A stretch of DNA of 64,000 nt, taken from assembly GCF_000004075.3 (NCBI RefSeq), contig NC_026661.2:15466307-15530306 (forward strand). The letters run 5' to 3'. The translations under genes and the position numbers were made by a program. Within the stretch, counting starts at the first letter, position 1. Every line of letters starts with the position of its first letter. The stretch comes from Cucumis sativus (lineage: Eukaryota > Streptophyta > Magnoliopsida > Cucurbitales > Cucurbitaceae). Of this stretch, positions 12,701-24,694 are shown in pieces. A model generated the notes under the pieces. It worked only from the letters and a program-made list of their open reading frames with translations, made no database searches and was not told the DNA's origin.

Positions 12701-15431
12701 ACCTCTTTCATTCCCACTACCCAGTAAAAACCTGGTCACGTGTAATGGTGCTTGTGGAATAGACCAAGCTACAGGAATTTTCCATGTGAATCTCAAGTCA
12801 AGTGGTTCAGAGTCATCGTACTTCTCCGCTACCATAAACATGTAAAGAACAGATGCGTGCTTGTCATACCTGCTGCTCATCTCCATGTGTACTCTATCAG
12901 GATTAGCTGACAATTCAAAAGCAGGGTTGCTTCTAGAACCTTCAAAGCCAGCTCTTGCAATTGAAAACATCTCTTGTTCTCCCAACATGCCTTGCAGTTC
13001 TGCCATGAGACCTCTGTCAAGCTGAATGTAAACATTACTAGATCTCGCGAGAGAACATTTTCCAATGACTCTCCTCCCAAAAATTGTGCTGAGAGACCAG
13101 CTTGGTTGTAATTGTGTTGCAGTTGAATAACCTAAAGTCCCTCTGTGATTGTGAGGCTGAAGAACAACCGTGAGTGTCTGGTCAAGTACAATGGCCGAAT
13201 CCACAGCATTTGAATCAAATTCAGATGACAGCAAATGCAATCTCTGAGAGTGATAATATCCTTTGTAGATAGATGGTCGATCCATCAATACTGAAAGCCC
13301 TGATTTGTCACGACAAGGAAGGAGCTTCAACCATGGTGTGAGATTCTCTGTGCAAACTGCCTCACGAGGCAATGTACCATACCTCATATTCTCAGACTCA
13401 GGATGAAAGCTCCATTTAGGGGCAGAGTAAGAAGTTGAAGACTCCAGGAAATTAATTGAAGCACAAAAAAGACCCGAAAGTGAATGAGTCAAATTTTTCC
13501 AAGTTGCATCAACCTCATTTGGTAGAACATCAAAAACAGCCCACAACTCAACCCCTGAAGGTTTCGCATTGCTGCTTGATATCAAATCAAATCCACCCCA
13601 ATGATCATATCGCCAACGACCTTGTGTGAAAGACAGTTCCATTTCCTTAATTCGATATTTATGAACCTGTACAAGCAATTATACTTTAACTCTCCAAAAA
13701 AGCTCATCTGACTTATCAAGAGTTGGCAGGAATCCATGCATTAGTACTAGTATAATTACACCCACCAGACTTTATTAGTTCATAGAACCTTATTGATGCA
13801 AAGGGGAAAACTTAAATGATGGAAAGAAAGACAGAAAAAACAATCAGAGGGAGACTGAATATGGTTTTCTCATGCAAAAAGAATTAGGCAGATTTATCAA
13901 GCTTTTAAGCTTTTCCTTCAATATGAATCAAAAATTATAATAATATTAATATGAATAGCTAATGCAAAGACCAAAATATTAGGGGTTGAGACATCACCAT
14001 TTTTTTTTTATATCCGTGAGTGTCCAGACCAGCTTACCTACACCTCAACTAATCTCACGGGACACCCACCTGACCCTATAACATTTGGGTGTCAAGGAAA
14101 CTCATAGAAAAATAATTCTTAGGTAGGTGGCCACCATGGATTGAACCCATGACCTCTTAGTTAGTTATTGAGACTATGTCTCCCTTTTTACCACTAGGTC
14201 AAACCATGATGGGTTCATCAAGGAAAACAATTGATGTCAATTGTTGCAAGCCTTTATTTGACCATTTCGACAAAGAGGTATAATTACAAAAGAGCTTATC
14301 AAGGTCATCTCATTTTGAAACATGAAACTACATGTTCAATGTTTATTAGTCTCCTCCTCGGCTCATTCAAAAAATCTTCTAGTCATTGTTATTCACACAA
14401 AAGCCAGCACAAACCAGGACCAGCGTTGGAACAATATGTTCTACCACAACCTTGAAAAAATGTGCACTCAACCATGATTAAGCCTTCTCATATGTTTGGT
14501 TCAAGCCTTCTCATATGTTTGGTTCATCCTATGGCACCTCAACCAAGTATTTATATGAAAATGGCGAGTTGAAGGGGAGAATTATTCTATGTGACATCAA
14601 TTCAGACCAAAATGATCAATAAGCAACAGTTTCATAAAAGGGAAAACATCTGGAAGGATTAAGATCTTCGGCAAATTATTGTGTGAAAAGGGGTTTTACA
14701 AAATGCACTGCCAAAATAAAGAAATAAAGGAATAAATTGTTTTGGTAATTTTTCTTCAGCTTTTCAAATATTGCTAGCTACACATGGACACCCTTGCATC
14801 AATTTGCACAAATATAATCTTCAACTCTCTCAATTTCTTCTTCCAGCGCTCAATGTGGGGATAGTAAAGAGCTCCAAATGCAAAGTGGCAATTCATTCTT
14901 GTTTCTGCATAACACTTTCCCACACAGGACCACCCGGCTCAAGGAGACCAGAAACACCTTTGATTTTACCCAATTCACAGGCCCTTTTGAGGTCTTTCAT
15001 ATTTTTGAAATTAAAGTAATGCCCCTACAGTGCCTCGCAACACTATGTTTTGACTATGCTTAGACAAAGAACTACAAAAATCACTTCTCGACAAATTTCA
15101 AGGAACTCAATCGAGACGGCATAGGAGAAAATAGTTGATACATCTCACACACATATAGAAAAGGAAAAAAGAAAGAATGAAATACTAAAAGTACCAGCTG
15201 AGAAATAGCCTTAGGGAATAGGTGGTGGTGGCGACCATAGGAGTTAGAGCGGGACGAAGGAGCTCTGCTTTGGAAGTGAAAATGCGCCAACACCTTGCGA
15301 TCAGGCAAGGGTTTAAGCAATAAGTCCTCAGAGAAATCTTCTTCTGTACCCTCAGATACCGATCCATTGACTGAGACAGCAAATAGGATTGGCAAACAAA
15401 GCAAAGAAATTAATCGCAGAAATGACGCCAT
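9715..15431 (-). CDS. PIGT: GPI transamidase component PIG-T (GPI16 homologue)
   Basis: Five coding exons, all joined in phase: 15431-15195, 13666-12404, 10875-10729, 10629-10449 and 9896-9715. They give about 669 residues, near the usual plant length. PIG-T is a lumenal and membrane subunit of the ER complex that replaces the C-terminal signal of proteins with a GPI anchor. Seen here: an N-terminal signal peptide ([19 protein letters not shown]), the family stretches [47 protein letters not shown] and YHSQRLHL. Near the C-terminus come [15 protein letters not shown], the membrane segment [20 protein letters not shown] and a final hydrophobic helix. A 5' UTR intron is likely, with an acceptor just upstream of the ATG (near 15455) and a donor near 15556. 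Intron 1 holds a SINE and intron 2 a foldback MITE. No defects seen; probably a working single-copy gene. Confidence 0.96.
10149..10200. repeat. (TATG)n microsatellite
   Basis: About twelve TATG units with one irregular TATATG step near the right end. It lies in intron 4 of the PIG-T gene. Confidence 0.9.
10985..11143. mobile_element. Foldback MITE in PIG-T intron 2
   Basis: The element can fold into a long hairpin. The outer arms are AATATAGCAAAAT near 11003 and ATTTTGCTATATTTG near 11120. The inner arms are TATCAATGATAAACACCGAT and ATCGGTGTCTATCATTGATA. I recall this GATAGACACCGATAG type of palindrome as common in cucurbit genomes, but that is memory and not a search result. Confidence 0.75.
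13999..14215 (-). mobile_element. tRNA-derived SINE
   Basis: On the minus strand the left part carries a pol III A box (TGACCTAGTGG near 14199) and, about 50 bp on, a B box (GGTTCAATCC near 14140). The element ends in a short A run, seen as plus-strand T at about 14001-14012. This is the standard layout of a tRNA-related SINE. It sits in intron 1 of the PIG-T gene. Target duplications were not clear. Confidence 0.75.
14480..14525. repeat. 23 bp tandem duplication
   Basis: AAGCCTTCTCATATGTTTGG plus three further bases occurs twice head to tail in intron 1 of the PIG-T gene, with no mismatch seen. Confidence 0.85.
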
Positions 15432-15959
15432 TGCTTTCAGTACCGGATCCTGCATATGAGAAGCAAACCAGAGATCCAAATTAACAAGAAAACAGACAAT
15501 CTTCAAGTTGTAACTTAAAAACTCAGCTTTAATAACCATCTTCATCGAAAAAGATTACCCGATGGCCTCCGTTGACATTGAAGGCGGAGATGTGAGCGGT
15601 TTCATAAGAAAAATAATCAGAGAAATAGGGGAAAGCGCAGAGGAATTCGAAGAAAAATGAGTGGAGGAGTGACGGAATCAGGGAGCGAGGGATAGCGATC
15701 AATTTCTAGCAGACAGGGCTCTGGCTTGGATTTCCCGGCGACGGCGGAAGCAACGACGGAGAAATCCAGGCAAGGAATAGTAATTTCTTGCTGCTTTTTC
15801 AGTAAAGTATGAATTTGAAGTTCAATTTTGCATCTTCAATGGCATGGGGAAAGGAGGTGGCGATGGAGATGCGAAGTGAAGAGTTTTTCACGGAGAATAC
15901 TGCAAAACCCCCCATTTTAGAAAATTTATAGGAACTCAAATCCATACAGTAGTAGTAGT

Positions 15960-16369
15960 AAAGCAGCACATTTTTTTAAAATTAGTATTTTTTTTTTTTT
16001 TTTTTTGTTTGTCATAATAGTTTGCAAGATTTTTGTTCTAAATTATATTTTTTTTTGAAATGATTTTTTGAAAATACATTTTTCACATTTATTATTAGAT
16101 AAATTTTTTACTCAACACTGGTTAGATGCGTGAATGAGCTAAAAGATATAATTAATTTAATAGTATGACTATGAAACAATCAATTTAATCAAACTTTAAA
16201 TTGATGAGTAGGACTTTTTTATATGTATGTGCATGCAACAATCATTCATAAATGTTTTATGTTAAACTCTAAGTGAGTGACTTAGTGGGCAACTAGGTCA
16301 GGATCATGCGATAAAAGAGGCATTTTCTTACCTATGTGTTGTTGATTCCTAATGATATGCATGTGTACA
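15960..16369. other. Spacer upstream of PIG-T
   Basis: A poly-T tract near 15988 and AT-rich sequence follow the PIG-T promoter region (about 15560-15960). No coding signal seen. Confidence 0.4.
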
Positions 16370-17775
16370 AGTTTTCATATCGCTTGTCCAAGTGTAAGCG
16401 AAGCGAGAGGTTTCCTAGGTAAGCCAAGATCGGAACACAGGGAATTTCTATTAAAATTTAGTTGTAATGTCTACTCTTCATCTAGGCAGTATATAATATT
16501 ATTACAGTATGAAGTACATGTATAAGTGTATATCAAGTCTACTATTTACATTAGAGATTTTGTAGAAGGTGACATGGAATGATGTAATTGTGGAAAGTGA
16601 ACTAACTTGCATTCAAAGAGATGAAGGAAAGTTCTAGTATTCTAGGTGATCTAAGTCATGTGATTTGTCCTTGATATGATATAGATCTCTTGACCAACTT
16701 ATATTTAAGGTGAGCAATCTTGCAACGCCTAAACACCATTTGTTTTCCTTTCCGGATACAAGTGATTGGAGCCAAAACACCAGAATGGAGTTTGTTTCCA
16801 AACTTCTTCTTGTGCATGTTCAACCATGTCCTAACTACTTACTCTTTTGGGCAGTCGGAGACCAACACTGGCCAATCGCTTGAGTTAAGCTCAACTAAAC
16901 ACAATGAAAATTATAACTAAAGAATCTCTATCAAATACAAACCATAAACTTAAACTACTTAAAACACATTAATAAGATGAACAACAAAGAACTGAAAATA
17001 AAGTTACTAGAGTATAATCTATTGATTGATGTAGGCCTTTCGACCATAAGAATATATAAAAGTCAATAACATTACAACAAAAGCACACATATAGACAAAG
17101 AGGAAAGGAGCCTAGCCACATAATGCATAGAAGTGCATTCCTTGGCTCTTTTACAAGTTACGGAGAAACGTTTGTGGTTTCTCTCTCTCTAATCTCCCAC
17201 TATGTTCTCACTCAAAGGTTGACTGAAGAAGAGGTGGAGAAAAGAAAGAGCTTCTATAGAAGGTGGAACGACTATTTCTCTCCACCAACTCTCACAAAGA
17301 CAAACCTCTCAGAGCTCTCTAGTTTTGGTCCATTCAGACCTTTCTAATCTCGGTAGAGATGAAGGCTTTATATATAGGCTACTTTAGATGAGAAACTTCT
17401 ATTTTCTATGCATGTCAGCGCCGAATGCAGTATTGTCAAGTCACATCAACACCAACTGTCATTCTTGTCTTCTAGTGAATCTCTTCGCGTGATGACGTGA
17501 CATCTTGCATGGTAATTTTAATCACCGAAATATCTTCCTGTTTGCGTAAGCTTTTGCACGTGTTCCTTCTGAGATTCACTATATTTCTTATTTTCTTCAT
17601 TATTCTACAATAAAACACTAAAAAGTATGGTAAATTAGGCATGGAAACTTATGTAAGCTATGTTCTCTTATCTTTATAAATTTTCTATGAAAGCAATGCT
17701 ACACTTTTATCCCTCATTTTGACTCCATTATTCTACCTAAAAGGCCATAATAACTTGTATTTCTACAAATTATCA
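16370..17775 (-). mobile_element. LTR-like dispersed repeat, copy 1
   Basis: Read on the minus strand it starts TGATAATTTGTAGAAATAC, a short palindromic terminus, then reaches a TATA-like CTATATATAAAGCC near 17370. It continues through words such as CTGGCCA.T and CCTAGG.AA.C to about 16370. The same order of words recurs at 26680-29473, so this is a genuine repeat family. A TG start, a TATA box about 400 bp in and non-coding content suggest a solo or isolated retrotransposon LTR, but the other end and target duplications could not be fixed. Confidence 0.55.
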
Positions 17776-17946
17776 GTTCTCAAGGTAGATTCACCCAAAA
17801 TTCATCATACAATGCATATAAAACGACAATCTCATTGCATCTCAGTTCAAAGGACCTAGTAACATTAATAATTCATGTTATTCTCGATTGAGATTGGCTC
17901 ACGATTGCTTAAGTTTTAAGACATATTACTTATTTTATTCTATTGT

Positions 17947-18300
17947 GTGTGTTTCCCGTTTGACGATGCTTTTGTCCCCAAAATTCATTGTGTCGAATTC
18001 TTCCTTGCAAATTTGATGTGTTGTTCACACTTAGCTAAGGCCATCCCGAACATTAGAAATAAGTTATCACCTAGGCAAATGTATATGTTTGGAAAAACCA
18101 TGTTTGGTCATTTCTTGGACGTTAAGTTGGTGTTCAATGGACTTCGTGCAATTACATCTTATTGAGAGGGATTGAGGATGAACTTGAGAACATTATCCGT
18201 TTTAAATTACTTGGTGAGAAGGTCTCCTTCAAGCAAGAAGATTTTGACATTATCATGAGGTTGAGATATAGGTCGAGACGTACTATTGAATTTGAATAAG
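17947..18300 (+). pseudogene. DUF1985-domain fragment of a transposon-derived gene
   Basis: One frame reads RQMYMFGKTMFGHFLDVKL then VFNGLRAITSY and a stop. The next frame continues EDELENIIRFKLLGEKVSF and DIIMRLRYRSRRTIEFE. Together these follow the DUF1985 domain found with Ulp1-like proteases in plant Mutator-type elements. A frameshift near 18165 and stops on both sides make it a pseudogene. The rest of the element is not visible. Confidence 0.7.
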
Positions 18301-18309
18301 ATAAAAGCC

Positions 18310-19590
18310 CTTAGATTGTGACAGTTATATTTGGGCGATATGACAAACACGAATGTTGTATAAAATTATCTGAATATTCACTTTGAGAGTGATGAGTGGT
18401 ACAAACCAACAAATCATAATTGAATCAAATGAAAAAGTTGAAGAGATGCAATGCTTGAAAATTGAAAAGTTATTTGAACAACACAAAAGTCATAAAATTA
18501 AATGTTTAAGGAATTATGTATTTATATGTTTTCATTTATTAAGGTAGTTGAAAAGGCATAAAATTAAACGTTGTAACCTTTTATTTAATATTTTAGTTAG
18601 TATAATTAAGATTGTAATTTTCACATTTAAAAAGAATAATTTTGATGAATGAAATCTAAAAATTGTAAAATGAAGAATTTTGTTCTCGTATGTTCTTATG
18701 GTAGAATGCACGAATACTTGGAGCATTCAAGTTATAATTGATCTGTCTTGCTTGTGGAGTGCTTTGAAGATCGAGGGTTGATGAGAGTTTCTAATTTTGT
18801 CTAACCCTCTGTTTTTTAGATCACTACATAACTTGAATCTAGCCTATCTTGACTATTTGGGGGAGGGAAATGAAAGAAAACTAAACGAAAATTCTTCTAT
18901 TAGATAGTCCTTTCCACTTTTCGGGCAAAGATTAAGGAAGGAGAAAGGAATAAGTTTATTCTCGCCCTATTTCTTCTTAATCATTCTCTCTTTCTCTCAA
19001 TCTCCCTCTTTCCTCCTCTCAATTCTTCTATTTTTTCCATAAATAATTTTTCAATCACATCAAACTTTTCTCTTTTTTCAAAATATAAATATTTCTCTTT
19101 AATAATTATGTTTTAACAAATATAATTATATTTTAATTGTGATATATATATATATATCGATGTATACATATAATTATTAAATTTCTAACAAAATTTTACG
19201 TTTCAATTTAAACACCCAAAAATATTTAACTGGATTCAAATTCAACAACACTCAAAATTTAAATTCAATAATTAATTAAATTTGAATCCAACGACACTCA
19301 AAATTTAAATTCAATAATTAATTAAATATTAAACCCACAAATGTTTAATTAATTTTAATTCCACAAAACCATCAATTCTAAATTAAATATTCCTAGTTGT
19401 CTGTTCGGTTGAACCGCATCACCAGTTTTTGTTTTGGTTTCAATTATTATTTTGCATTATCCTGATGTACAATGTACTTGACGTTCATCGTTTAACTGCA
19501 TTCAAATAATTCTTTTTTTTATATTTCATTTCGTTTCATTGTTATTATGTTCGTCATTGTTTGATTAAATTGATTGTTAACAATACACAA
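18310..19590. other. AT-rich spacer
   Basis: No coding content. An (AT)n run lies at about 19142-19158, and a short direct duplication around 19230-19330 repeats AACACTCAAAATTTAAATTC and AATTAATTAAAT. A GGGGGAGGGAAATGAAAG word near 18859 is roughly inverted to CCTTTCCATCCCCAAG near 24483. Confidence 0.5.
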
Positions 19591-19599
19591 TTTCCTGAT

Positions 19600-21905
19600 A
19601 TTGCACTTACAACATCAATTTTAAAAAAATAGATAAATTTATTCGCACAGAAAGCTTGCTTACAAAACGTTCAAAATATACATTGCATTTACAAAAATTA
19701 ATGGAACATGTTTTTTGATAAAAATTTTAAATTTTGGTAAATTAAAAATTAGAATATTTGTGTATTGGATCTATAATACGAATTTTAAAAAAAATACAAG
19801 AGTATAAATTAAAAATAATAATAATAATAAAATTTCTTGATATTGCACTTAGAACATCAATTTTTAAAAAGTAGATATAATTTCTTTCACACGTAACGCA
19901 TCAATTAATTTATAGACATGAAAAATTTGCATACAAAACGTTTAAAATTGACATCGTATTTACGAAAACTAATGGAATATGTTTTCCAATGAAAATTTCA
20001 AATTTTGGTAAACTAAAAATACTAATATGTGTGTATTAGATTTACAATACAAATGTTTTAAAAAATATATAAGAATACGAATTTTAAAAAAAAAATCAAT
20101 ATTGCACTTACAACATCAATTTTTAAAAATAGATATAATTTCTTTTGAATGTATGACATCAATTAATTTATTGGCACGAAAAGCTTGCATGCAAAACTTT
20201 CAAAATTGAAATCGTATTTACGAAAACTAATTGAAAGTGTTTTTGGATAACAAATTCAAAATTCGGTAAATTAAAAATACAAATATTTGTGTGTTGGATC
20301 TACAATATGAATTTAAAAAAATAAATAAATAACACTACTACAAATTTGGCCTGCAAAACACGTCAAAAAATGTTTAGCTTGATGGTCTTTGCCCATCAAG
20401 TTGGCAGACATCAAGAAAGCCTAACCATCAGTTTTCTTGACAGTCAAAACATCTCATCAAAAACTCTTTCTTGATGGTATTGACCATCAAGAAATGAGGC
20501 TTTGATGTTTTTGTCCATCAAAAAAACTGAAAAATCCATCAAGAAAATAGTTTTATCGATGACCAAAACATGTAATAAAAAACCTATTCTTTTTTCATAA
20601 AACATTTTTTCTATTTTATGAAAGAAAAAAATAATAGATCTTCTCGGGCTAATTATCATCTTCATGATCTTGATTTCCTACTCAATGAGGATTGTACTAA
20701 CAATTGTAACATTGATATCCAAATTTATAAATAGTTTCTACAAATTTTAATGTAACAAATATATACAAGTGCTAGTTGAGCTAAACTCACGTTCCATAAC
20801 TTCCACAAATTTTAAAAACCCTAAATTACAAACTTTCAATTCAATTCATTAAAGTTTAACACAATAACTAATTTAATTTTGATAAAATCACTTATTTTAA
20901 TCTAATTATAATTACAACAGTTAACTTTTAAAAAAATAATATTGTATTATTGATGTATAGAGAGTAATAATTGGAAAAAAATAGTAAAACTTTAAGAATA
21001 TTATTGATGAATATTGTGTTTTCTGAACCCGTTAACGAGGGTCCGAATTTCATGCTTCGAAGAAAATCATTTATTCTTGATGGGTGGTCTTGCCCATGAT
21101 CTTATCCTAAACCCATAATTATAATTTTTTTCTTAATAGACAATGCTCATCAAGATATCATTTTTCTTGATGGACCTTGGCCATGATTTTTTTTTTTTTT
21201 TTTTTTTTGTCTTTGTCCATCAAGAAACCCTAGGACCCATCAAGAAATCTAAAATAAATATATTAATTTTTTTTCGATGATGGCCATTGCAAATCAAGAA
21301 AATTCATTCCTTGATGGGTCTCGTCCATCAAGAAAACCTATCTAACTTGATAGACATTGTCAATCAACTAATATATTATCTTTGATGTTTATCGTCCATC
21401 GAGAAATAATTTTCTTGACGTTTGTGGACCATCAACAAAACTAAAAGAACTTTGCCCATCAAGAAAATAAAAAAATCCACATTTTTTTTTTACGTTTTTT
21501 CGTATTTCTTCGACAAAATAAGGTGACTTTTCTTGATGTATATGATCGTCAAGATAAACATTATATCAAGAAAAATATTTTTCTTGATGGTCATTTGCCA
21601 TGACCATCAAGAAATTAAATTTTGTGTGCGTCAAGAAAGACCAAATTTGTAGTAGTGTAATAAAAATTTTCGATATTGCACTTACAACATCAATTTTTTT
21701 AAAAAATAGATATAATTGTTTTCACACGTAACACATCAATTATTGGCACAGAAAGGTTGCATGCAAAACATTCAAAGTTAACATCATATTTACGAAAATT
21801 AACGGAGCATGTTTTTTTGACAAAAATTCTAAATTTTGATAAATTAAAAATATGAATATTTGTGTATTGAATTTACAATATGATTTTCTAAAAAATACAA
21901 TAGTA
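19600..21905. repeat. Tandem array of ~245 bp units, first block
   Basis: Units begin with ATTGCACTTACAACATCAAT and continue through AGATATAATTTCTTT.ACA, ATCAATTAATTTA and GTATTTACGAAAACTAA.GGA. Starts lie at about 19600, 19842, 20101 and 21675. Subtracting the CACTA insertion, spacing is 242, 259 and 246 bp. Units differ by many substitutions, so the array is old. It ends in TTTTTTTTGTCATAATCATTC. Confidence 0.85.
20333..21657. mobile_element. Non-autonomous CACTA transposon, 1,325 bp, with TAA target duplication
   Basis: The left end is CACTACTACAAATTTGG and the right end is its inverse, CCAAATTTGTAGTAGTG. Both are flanked by TAA (20330-20332 and 21658-21660), the 3 bp duplication expected for CACTA/En-Spm elements. 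The interior has no transposase frame but is packed with short inverted words, CTTGATGG and CCATCAAG, about every 40-60 bp near both ends. These resemble the subterminal repeats CACTA transposases bind. It interrupts a tandem-array unit. Confidence 0.93.
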
Positions 21906-23409
21906 CAATATTTTTAAAAAAAAGAAATATTTTTTTTTGTCATAATCATTCTCACTTATTCATTCTTCCAAACAAAGATTATCATAATATTTTCCTTTTC
22001 ATAATATCCTTTTTCCCTTATTCATTTTCTTCCTTCAAAAAGGCATGGTCTGCTTTCTCCTCACTCACATGTATTCTAGGAATATTCCCAAAAGTTGCTC
22101 CTCACTCACATGTATTCTAGGAATATTCCCAAAAGGTTACCCAACATAGAATTGCTCCAAGCTAAGCATGCTTAACTCTGGAGTTTCTATGATCAAGCCA
22201 CCAAAAAGGAATGTGCACATTGTTGGTATAGGTAGTAACTTTTAATTCTTTTAACTCTTTCTTAACATTACTTACATGTACTCATTTCATGTCTTCAAGA
22301 TCTCTCTCATTCAGATGTGATATTTGTTCTTTCATGTCTCCCTTCTAATCTCGGGCGTTACATGCTATCTCTTCTATGTTAGTATTCCTTATTCCCCCTT
22401 TCACTATACCTCACCTTTCATCTCTTCTATTTCACTATTTCTTATTCTCTCGTTTCACTATTCTCACTTCTCTAAACATATATTATAATAACCCAGACCA
22501 TAATAACCTGCACTCCAAACACAGACTATAATAATCAAAAGACTATTATAATACCCACAAACTATAGTAAACACAAATTATAATAACTCACTCTACGCCC
22601 CAAACATCTTCTAAGAGATTCTAAAGTAAAGAACCTGAAAAAAGTGATGTATTAGGGTAAAATACATGAACATAAATAGATGTTCTCTTCCAAAAGCTAA
22701 GCAACAAGGGGATCATCATTGAGTATATAATAATTAGGGATAAATTTGGACAAATATGATTTTGTAATATGTGAATAGAGAAAATCCACAAGTTTTAGAT
22801 CTTGAAGCATTGTTATCAGAATTGGGCAAATTTTGTTATTATGTTTTAAGTTTGGGTCGAGGGAGAACTGAGAATTCGAGTACGAAATGTTACAAGGAAA
22901 AATGAAAAGGAAAAGGAAAGAAGACTGGATGAATGAGAGAATGAAGCAAGTCAACTTCCATTGTCAGAAGGGATGAAAGAGAGCTCTAAATGTTCTTTCC
23001 CTCTTAGAGTTGCTTTACCATTTCAATTTGTCACCCTTCCATTCTAGGGTTGAAATCTTCAAGAATTTTAAGTGCAGTGAAGCGGGATCTGGAACTCAGG
23101 AACCCTCTGTTACAACGAAAAAATACAGGTTTTTACAATCGAACATTCTTAAACTAACTTGATTTTATTTTACTTGAAATGTGAAATTTCTTCATCAATG
23201 CTTCAATTAACTTTCGAAGTCCCTCATTTTAGAGGAGATGTTGTATATTCTATTGTAGAACCTATTCCAAAAGAACAAAGTTCTCAAGCTTTAAATTTAG
23301 TTTAGCTTTGAATTTACTTTAGAAGTAAAGACTTTAGCTTTAAATTTACTTCAAAATATCTTGTCAACCTAATTGTAACATGATTTGATTGGACTAAGTA
23401 GAATATGTT
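21906..23409. other. Spacer between tandem-array blocks
   Basis: Contains a 41 bp tandem duplication at about 22057-22138 (CTCCTCACTCACATGTATTC start) and a stretch near 22480-22620 rich in ATAATAACC and CTATAATAA words resembling a decayed MITE. An 85-codon minus frame at 22697-22954 has no recognisable motif. No gene is supported. Confidence 0.5.
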
Positions 23410-24265
23410 TTTTAAAAAAATTTAAATTTTGATAAATTATAAATAGGAATATTTGTGCGTTTGATCTATAATGCAAATTTTGAAAAACACGAGTACGAAT
23501 TAAAAAAATAATAATAATAAAATTTCTTTATATTGCACTTACAACATCAATTTTTGAAAATAGATATAATTTCTTTCACATGTATCGCATCAATTAATTT
23601 ACTGGCACAAAAAGTTTACATACAAAATGTTCAAAATCGACATCGTATTTACAAAAACTATGAAAATATTTTTCAATAAAATTTTCAAATTTTGGTAAAT
23701 TAAAAATACGAATATTTGTATATTGGATCTACAATTTTTAAGAAAAATACGAGTACGAATTTAAAAAAAAAAATGCACTTACAACATTAATTTTTTAAAA
23801 ATAGATATAATTTCTTTTACATGTAATGCACAAATTAATTTACTGGCATGAAAAATTTGCGTAAATTAATTTACTGGCATGAAAAATTTGCGTTCAAAAC
23901 ATTTATAATTGAGATCGTATTTACGAAAAACAATCAAATATATATTTTTTTTGATAAAAACTTCAAATTTCGGTAAATTAAAAAGACTAATAAAATTACA
24001 AGATTATGAACTTAAAATGAAAAAAAATAATACATTTTCAGATATTGCAATTGATATTAAAAAAATAGATATAATTTCTTTGACACCTGCCATAGAAGAA
24101 AAAAATTACATCCAAAACATTCAAAATTTACATATTATTTACTAAAACTAATGGAACGATTTTTACAATAGAAATTCCAAATTTTGGTAAATTAAAAATA
24201 CAAATATTAGTTTATTGATATTGTAATTTTAAAAAAGAACACAAAAGTACAAATTAAAAAATAAT
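23410..24265. repeat. Tandem array of ~245 bp units, second block
   Basis: Three further units of the same family start at about 23532, 23772 and 24044, after a partial unit at 23410. Spacing is about 240 and 272 bp. The block ends in a T-rich run and CATAATCATTTTCACTTATTC, the same tail as the first block, so array plus tail has been duplicated as a package or belongs to one dispersed element. Confidence 0.8.
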
Positions 24266-24694
24266 AATTTTTTTTCTTAATCCTTTCTACTTATTCCTTC
24301 TTTTTGTCATAATCATTTTCACTTATTCCTTCCTCCCAAAAAGAATTATCATAGTCCTTCTCCCTTATTTCTTTTCAACAAAGATTATTTCATTGAGATT
24401 ATTTCATGTATTCCTCCTAGTATTTCCCCAAACAAAAATGATAATAATATTTTCCTTTGCATAATCCTTTCCGCCTTTATTCCTTTCCATCCCCAAGACA
24501 CCCCTTTTAATTGGGGTAAATGAGATATAAGATTGTTGAACAAAATTACAAAACTACAAAACTACAATTCTATACCAACCAGCAGATTTACATATTGAGA
24601 ATCACCGTAGAACACAGTAACCTTTTTCATATTTACAAACCTCAACGAAGAAAAAGTTAGAAATAGGGTGGACTGGCTTGGGGAAACCATGTGC

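Noticed and set aside
14125..14215. Possible tRNA gene
   Set aside because: A and B boxes are present but the cloverleaf does not close and the unit continues into a 3' body with an A tail, so it is a SINE.
22697..22954. 85-codon minus frame with a signal-peptide-like start
   Set aside because: No downstream exon or motif, and it lies between repeat arrays.
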